Origin: PUPG01 sp964463915
GTDB taxonomy: Bacteria; Bacteroidota; Bacteroidia; Bacteroidales; UBA7960
Reading direction: 5' to 3'
Length of the DNA: 64,000 bases
NCBI GenBank assembly: GCA_964463915.1
Contig: CAYXEH010000007.1
Location: 11,604-75,603, forward strand
Shown piece by piece: positions 59,436 through 64,000 of this stretch (positions are counted from its first letter, which is position 1; each line of letters begins with the position of its first letter). The position numbers were made by a program, and so were the translations under genes. Under the pieces are notes generated by a model that was given only the letters and a program-made list of their open reading frames with translations, was not told the DNA's origin and made no database searches.

Positions 59436-61694
59436 ATGTATCGCATTAGCTGTTTACTGACAATATGCCTGTTTGTTCTTTTTCCGGATCCTGGTTTTTC
59501 CTGGGAGAATAAGGATGAGCAGCGCCCTCCTGAGAATCTCTCCGTGGGCCTCACGCTTAGCGGCGGCGGTGCAAGAGGGCTTGCCCATGCCGGGGTACTG
59601 CATGTACTGGATAGCCTGGGAATCAAAATAGACTACATTACCGGAACCAGTATGGGGAGTATAGCAGCAGGCATGTATGCTTCAGGCTATACCGCCAAAG
59701 AAATAGAAGAATTTGCCCTGGAGATGAATTGGGATGAAATGTTTACCCGGAGCAGTCACCTCAGTTACATTCATCCTGCAAGAAGAGAGGACCACAGGAA
59801 ATTTTTCCTGGAGGTTCCGGTGGCCAACCGGAAAATTCAGTTACAAACCGGTGCCGTTGAGGGACAGCAACTATGGAACACCCTGAATGAAGTATTCCTG
59901 CACGTCCACGACATCCATGATTTCAGCCAACTGGACATCCCCTTTAAATGCATAGCCACCAACGTGGAAACCGGTGAGGCGGTGGTCATGGAGGAAGGTA
60001 ACCTGATTACGGCTATCCGGGCCTCCATGGCCATCCCCGCCGTATTCAGAACGGTAGAGCGGGAAGGGCTGAAACTGATTGACGGAGGCGTAGTGAATAA
60101 TTTCCCCGTGGTTGAAGCCAAAAACATGGGGGCTGATTTTGTGATCGGCGTCAATGTTTCACAGGGGTTAAGACCTGCAGAAGAACTGACTAACCCCATT
60201 GACATCATATATCAAATGGGTTTTTACAGTGATGCCAAATCTTTTACACAAAACAGGAAGGCTACTGACCTGTATATTGAACCGGAACTTAAGGGATATA
60301 CGGCAGCCAGTTTCGAACACACAAAAGAGATCATTGAGCAGGGAAAAATTGCGGCCCGGAAAATGATCGATCAACTGCGCGAACTGCCTGTAACCGAACA
60401 GAGCAGGGAAGGCCATATAGCCGAACAAAGGGGAAATATGCAGATTGTCATAGACAGCCTGCATTTCGACGGATTAGAGAATGTTCGTCCTTGGTTTGCA
60501 AGGAATTCAATGAATATTGTCCCCGGAGACACCATCACCTCTTCGGAGTTAACCAGGGGGATCAACAGGCTATTTGCGACAGGCTACTTTGAACGGGTGC
60601 ACTATAATTTACAATCAGATGAAGACCAAAAAGGGGCAACCCTGGTCATAGAAACAAAAGAACAACCTTTTACCAGCCTGGCAGCAGCGGTTCATTTCAG
60701 TTCATTTTCGGGGGTTGGCCTGATTGGAAAAATCGGGAGTGAACGGTTGTTTACCTACAACGCCCTGGGTGAACTGGTTATTCTGGCCGGCGAAAATCCC
60801 GCTTTTAAAAGCCGGCTGCTTTTCTATACCGGTGACCGGCGCCGGGCATGGTTTGACCTGAGTACCGAAGGACGCATCATCACCTTCCCGATATATGAAG
60901 ATTTCCAGCGCAGGGCACAATATCGGCAAGGATACCTTAGAAGTGAGTTATCCTTTAACAAAACTTCCGGGTCTGACGGTTATTTCTCCATGGGTTCAGG
61001 TTTTATCTTACGGGAATTGTCTCCCGTAATAGGCGGCAGGATGATAATTGAAGGACACATGGGAGCATTTGATGCTTTTGCAAGGTACAAGCTTAATGGG
61101 TTAAACAGAAACTCCTTCCCCACTTCCGGACAGTATATTGAAGCAACCGCTTCCTATCATTTTGCTCAAAGACCCTCGCTTTCCACACTACGGCTGGATG
61201 GACAGGACTCAAGTCTGGAAGACATGGGTATTGAAATAGGAAACTATTTCCGGGTAAAACTCAACTGGGAAACATACGTTCCGATCAGTAAAACACTGAC
61301 CCAGCTATCACAACTCCAGTTCGGATATAATATTGATTATAACCAGGGCTTTATTAATAGTTTTAATGTGGGCGGCACGTATGATTTCCTGGAGAACCAA
61401 ATCACCTTCTGGGGATTGAATGAATATGAATTAATGACCGAATCTATCATTGCAGGTCAGCTTGGTTATCAATACCATATAGGACGAGGGCTTTATGCAT
61501 CAGCAATTACAAACGCTGCCTTATATGATTTCAGGCTGGACATGCCGGAACAGATTGCCTCAGACAATATGGTTTACGGAGGCGCGCTGTCATTGGGTTA
61601 TGACTCCCTGATCGGACCTTTTGAGCTTACCTTTGCATACAGCCCTCAGTCCAAACGGGTTACCGGTTACCTAAACCTTGGCTGGGCTTTTTGA
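59436..61694 (+). CDS. Patatin-like phospholipase fused to a BamA-type outer-membrane domain
   Basis: The 752-residue protein has a signal peptide (1-22), a patatin domain with the oxyanion motif GGGARG (43-48), the nucleophile GTSMG (Ser72) and the catalytic Asp in DGGVVNNFP (Asp216), a POTRA-like region (about 335-405), and a C-terminal beta-barrel (about 405-752, ending in Phe). This architecture matches PlpD-type (type Vd) autotransporter-like phospholipases. Bacteroidota encode many such proteins, which may act on periplasmic or external lipids. The active-site dyad is complete. Confidence 0.93.
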   Translation: MYRISCLLTICLFVLFPDPGFSWENKDEQRPPENLSVGLTLSGGGARGLAHAGVLHVLDSLGIKIDYITGTSMGSIAAGMYASGYTAKEIEEFALEMNWDEMFTRSSHLSYIHPARREDHRKFFLEVPVANRKIQLQTGAVEGQQLWNTLNEVFLHVHDIHDFSQLDIPFKCIATNVETGEAVVMEEGNLITAIRASMAIPAVFRTVEREGLKLIDGGVVNNFPVVEAKNMGADFVIGVNVSQGLRPAEELTNPIDIIYQMGFYSDAKSFTQNRKATDLYIEPELKGYTAASFEHTKEIIEQGKIAARKMIDQLRELPVTEQSREGHIAEQRGNMQIVIDSLHFDGLENVRPWFARNSMNIVPGDTITSSELTRGINRLFATGYFERVHYNLQSDEDQKGATLVIETKEQPFTSLAAAVHFSSFSGVGLIGKIGSERLFTYNALGELVILAGENPAFKSRLLFYTGDRRRAWFDLSTEGRIITFPIYEDFQRRAQYRQGYLRSELSFNKTSGSDGYFSMGSGFILRELSPVIGGRMIIEGHMGAFDAFARYKLNGLNRNSFPTSGQYIEATASYHFAQRPSLSTLRLDGQDSSLEDMGIEIGNYFRVKLNWETYVPISKTLTQLSQLQFGYNIDYNQGFINSFNVGGTYDFLENQITFWGLNEYELMTESIIAGQLGYQYHIGRGLYASAITNAALYDFRLDMPEQIASDNMVYGGALSLGYDSLIGPFELTFAYSPQSKRVTGYLNLGWAF

Positions 61695-61898
61695 TTTGTT
61701 GTTGTAATGCACTACTCTCCCATTAGTTGTAGCGGCGCATCAAAAACCTTACAACATCAAATTTCCGCTGCCTTTCTCTGCAGACAATATTATACAGATA
61801 ATTTGGATAAGTCAGAAATATAATGTAATTTGTTAATAACTACTTGTTGTATGAAGTTCGTGCAATAAAATTATTGTCTAACTAAAACAAGCACAACA

Positions 61899-62387
61899 AT
61901 GAAATTTTCAAGAATTACAAAGAAAGTATTTGCAACAGTTGTTATTTCGCTTTGTTTCGCTTCAATCAGCGTGGCTCAGGATTATAGCACAGGAATAGGA
62001 GTCAGGGGGGGATTGTCCTCAGGGCTGACCATCAAGCATTTCATCGGTGAGAAAGCTGCCTTTGAAGGGATTCTTTCCAGCAGATGGAGGGGGTTTGGAG
62101 TCACCGGACTTTACGAAATCCACAATCAGGCTTTTGATGAAGAGGGATTTAAATGGTATTATGGATTTGGAGGCCATATTGGTTTCTATGACGGAGACTA
62201 TGCAGGATGGGGAGATGCAGGAACAACTTATAGTGTCATTGGAGTGGATGGAATACTGGGTTTGGAATACAGTTTTACAGAAATCCCATTTAATGTGAGT
62301 ATCGACTGGAAACCCGCTTTTAATTTATATGGGCATTCGGGCTTTTGGGGGGATAATGGAGCCTTATCAGTAAGATATATTTTCTAA
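61899..62387 (+). CDS. Small outer-membrane beta-barrel protein
   Basis: The 162-residue product has a signal peptide (MKFSRITKKVFATVVISLCF, cleaved near SVAQ) and an eight-strand-like barrel with glycine-rich turns (GIGVRGGLSSGLTIKHF, GYDG-type loops) ending in RYIF. It resembles the small OmpA/OmpW-like or OMP_b-brl proteins of Bacteroidota. No enzymatic motif is present. A strong terminator follows at 62413. Confidence 0.75.
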   Translation: MKFSRITKKVFATVVISLCFASISVAQDYSTGIGVRGGLSSGLTIKHFIGEKAAFEGILSSRWRGFGVTGLYEIHNQAFDEEGFKWYYGFGGHIGFYDGDYAGWGDAGTTYSVIGVDGILGLEYSFTEIPFNVSIDWKPAFNLYGHSGFWGDNGALSVRYIF

Positions 62388-62412
62388 CCCGGGCACAATT
62401 TAAAATCCCTGG

Positions 62413-62452
62413 CGGCAATGGTGCATTGGCATCATTGCCGTTTGTTTTTTTT
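62413..62452 (+). terminator. Terminator after the small barrel gene
   Basis: CGGCAATG pairs perfectly with CATTGCCG around a 12-base loop and is followed by TTTGTTTTTTTT. Confidence 0.9.
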
Positions 62453-62583
62453 GCACCTGCCCTGGTGAGGTTTCTTGATTTGCTGCTGCAATGCCACAAA
62501 TGGCGCAAAAATGACGCAGTAAAGGCCTGATCATATATTTCGGAATAGTTTACTTTTACCCATGAATTGAAAACTTTGAAAAA

Positions 62584-63186
62584 ATGAAAAATTCAGATCT
62601 GGGAATAAGGGTAAAAGAATTGCGCAATCGCAGAGGGTTTTCTCAAGAGTTGTTAGCCGAAAACTCAGGACTGGGCGTTCGAACCATCCAGCGCATTGAA
62701 AACGGGGAAACAGAACCACGCGGAGATACACTCAGACGATTGGCCAATGCTTTGGACGCAAGTCCGGATGAGATAATTGACTGGCAACTCTCTGAAAACA
62801 AAGGTTTTCTTATGGCATTGAATCTTTCTTCGCTGGGGTTTATTCTTTTCCCACTATTGGGAATATTAATCCCATTGATATTATGGATATCAAAAAAAGA
62901 AAAAATAAAACATGTAAACCAAACAAGCAAAGAAATCCTGAATTTTCAGATTACGTGGACAATTGTAGTGATATTGACTTTCATATATTTTGCAGGAAGT
63001 ATGTATTATAGAATCAGCCAGGCGGGAGATATATCACCAGCACTAATAATGGGGAATTCGGCCATTAAGTTTACAGTTTATGGATTTTTGTACTTATATA
63101 ATTTTGTTTTAATTTTAATCAATACCATTCATATTGGTAATGATAGAAAAGTGAAATATTTTCCTAAAATTAATGTGATTAAATAG
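62584..63186 (+). CDS. XRE-type HTH regulator with DUF4870-like membrane domain
   Basis: The 200-residue protein has an N-terminal HTH_3 domain (about 8-62, with RGFSQELLAENSGLGVRTIQ) and three to four membrane helices (about 75-105, 120-145, 155-180) resembling DUF4870. This is a membrane-tethered transcription factor. Its target and signal are unknown. Base composition is more AT-rich than neighbouring genes, mainly in the membrane part. Its last 8 bp overlap the convergent thioesterase gene. Confidence 0.85.
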   Translation: MKNSDLGIRVKELRNRRGFSQELLAENSGLGVRTIQRIENGETEPRGDTLRRLANALDASPDEIIDWQLSENKGFLMALNLSSLGFILFPLLGILIPLILWISKKEKIKHVNQTSKEILNFQITWTIVVILTFIYFAGSMYYRISQAGDISPALIMGNSAIKFTVYGFLYLYNFVLILINTIHIGNDRKVKYFPKINVIK

Positions 63187-63925
63187 ACCAATGGGTGACA
63201 AGCCTGCATTTCTCCTGGCCGTCATTGCCTGTTATGGAATGCAGGCAACGCAAATGGTCTTGATTTGTAATGCATTGTGTTGTAACATCCACTTTGTCTC
63301 CTGCAAAGGTTTCTTTGAGCCATTGCACCTGTAAACGATCCATCCTGTGGGTCTCATGTATTGAAGGGGGAATCGACTCCAGGGCCCATTTCACGTAAAC
63401 CACATTATTAACATGCTGATTGATATCTATATCTGCAGTCAGCACCCGGAAACCGGCCATGTAGTCTGCTCCGGATAAAGACGGTATTTCATCCATATGC
63501 ATTCTTTCCTCAGGTGTACCCTGGTGGCCATAGGCTTTTTTCATGTTTTCATCCACACGTACTGGTCTTTTCTTATTGGTGTCCAAAAAGATCCATGAGG
63601 AACTGGCGGTCGCCAATTCTCTTCCGTCGGTATCAAGCACACGGTAGTTTCTGAAGCCCATAAACCGGTATACAGAACCGGGGATTGTCTGGACCACAAT
63701 TCGGTCATTGAATGCAGGTGGATGGACAAACCGGATATCAAAACCATGCAGCAACCAGATCACCCCGTGTGTACGATAATATTCCAACCCTACCCCTTCA
63801 GCTTCACTTTGAAGCAATGCCAGTTCTTCAAAGTAATTCATCAGCGCATCAATCCTCAGCGCTCCGTCGATCCCGGTTTCATATATGTGTACACAATACT
63901 CTTTTTCAAAAGGTTTTCCGGCCAT
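63179..63925 (-). CDS. Acyl-ACP thioesterase
   Basis: The 248-residue protein has two hot-dog folds with the acyl-ACP thioesterase pattern: EKEYCVHIYETGIDGALRI at the start, WLLHGFDIRFVHPPAFNDRI in the middle, and TADIDINQHVNNVVYVKWAL, where the conserved Asn-His pair of the second domain is visible. It would hydrolyse acyl-ACP to free fatty acids. A TAAATTTG box at 63973-63980 lies about 48 bp upstream. Confidence 0.9.
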   Translation of the reverse strand: MAGKPFEKEYCVHIYETGIDGALRIDALMNYFEELALLQSEAEGVGLEYYRTHGVIWLLHGFDIRFVHPPAFNDRIVVQTIPGSVYRFMGFRNYRVLDTDGRELATASSSWIFLDTNKKRPVRVDENMKKAYGHQGTPEERMHMDEIPSLSGADYMAGFRVLTADIDINQHVNNVVYVKWALESIPPSIHETHRMDRLQVQWLKETFAGDKVDVTTQCITNQDHLRCLHSITGNDGQEKCRLVTHWSI

Positions 63926-63972
63926 TGTAACAGATCTTTTATGCGTAAGTCAGTAAAGGACAAAATAACCCC

Positions 63973-63980
63973 CAAATTTA
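63973..63980 (-). promoter_or_regulatory. Minus-7 box upstream of the thioesterase
   Basis: The minus strand reads TAAATTTG. The expected minus-33 position falls at the window edge and cannot be judged. Confidence 0.45.
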
Positions 63981-64000
63981 GAATTTTCCATTGGCATATT

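Noticed and set aside
57362..59626. Longer form of the Porin_10 protein starting at 59626
   Set aside because: The first 123 residues overlap the divergent patatin gene and do not look like protein. The signal peptide begins at 59257.

Overview
The window looks like a chromosomal stretch from a draft genome of a Bacteroidota bacterium, most likely a Bacteroidales/Marinilabiliales-type anaerobe or facultative anaerobe. The evidence is: recurrent TAnnTTTG minus-7 promoter boxes, some with an upstream TTG 19-21 bp away; Bacteroidota-restricted families (DUF4290, DUF4294, Porin_10, long-tailed ribosomal protein L17); a tig-clpP-clpX cluster; and a fused str/S10/spc/alpha ribosomal locus without tuf. 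A run of exactly 100 N at 40067-40166 shows that two contigs were scaffolded across a tandem repeat.

Layout. Positions 1-9200 hold the 5' end of ccmB, tRNA-His(GTG), a glycosyltransferase with an asparagine-synthase-like partner, a periplasmic thioredoxin, an OppC-type permease, pcm, a Gfo/Idh/MocA oxidoreductase, a polyprenyl-phosphate sugar transferase and a DUF4294 protein. Positions 9200-12850 hold tig-clpP-clpX and tRNA-Leu(TAG). Positions 12900-19400 hold a TPR sensor histidine kinase, divergent nrfH-nrfA (ammonia-forming nitrite reductase) and a Na/Pi cotransporter. Positions 19800-39800 are one long minus-strand ribosomal locus read rpsL to rplQ, followed by eno. It carries 29 ribosomal protein genes plus fusA, secY, map, infA and rpoA, with a good promoter before rpsL and a candidate internal promoter between rplP and rpmC. 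Positions 39730-40510 are a non-coding repeat region. Positions 40500-51830 hold a secreted alpha/beta hydrolase, a UvrD/PcrA helicase, DUF4290, murA, grpE, dnaJ, an ABC-2 exporter pair and an NtrC-like regulator. Positions 52100-64000 hold an outer-membrane protein, pyruvate:ferredoxin oxidoreductase, a Porin_10 protein, a patatin-BamA-like protein, a small beta-barrel protein, a membrane-bound HTH regulator and an acyl-ACP thioesterase.

How it fits together. NrfHA, the c-type cytochrome export gene ccmB and PFOR point to anaerobic energy metabolism with nitrite reduction to ammonium. The glycosyltransferase, sugar transferase and oxidoreductase suggest scattered surface-polysaccharide functions. 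The rest is mostly housekeeping.

I did not find a convincing new defence or mobile system. The most unusual points are: the repeat region at 39.9-40.5 kb, with a 63-bp tandem repeat plus a palindrome mosaic punctuated by AACCAACAAC; an extended promoter motif shared by the two tRNA genes and rpsL; an NtrC-like protein with GSFTSA in place of GAFTGA and no DNA-binding domain; MurA with Asp in place of the catalytic Cys; and a second promoter and leader inside the S10 locus.
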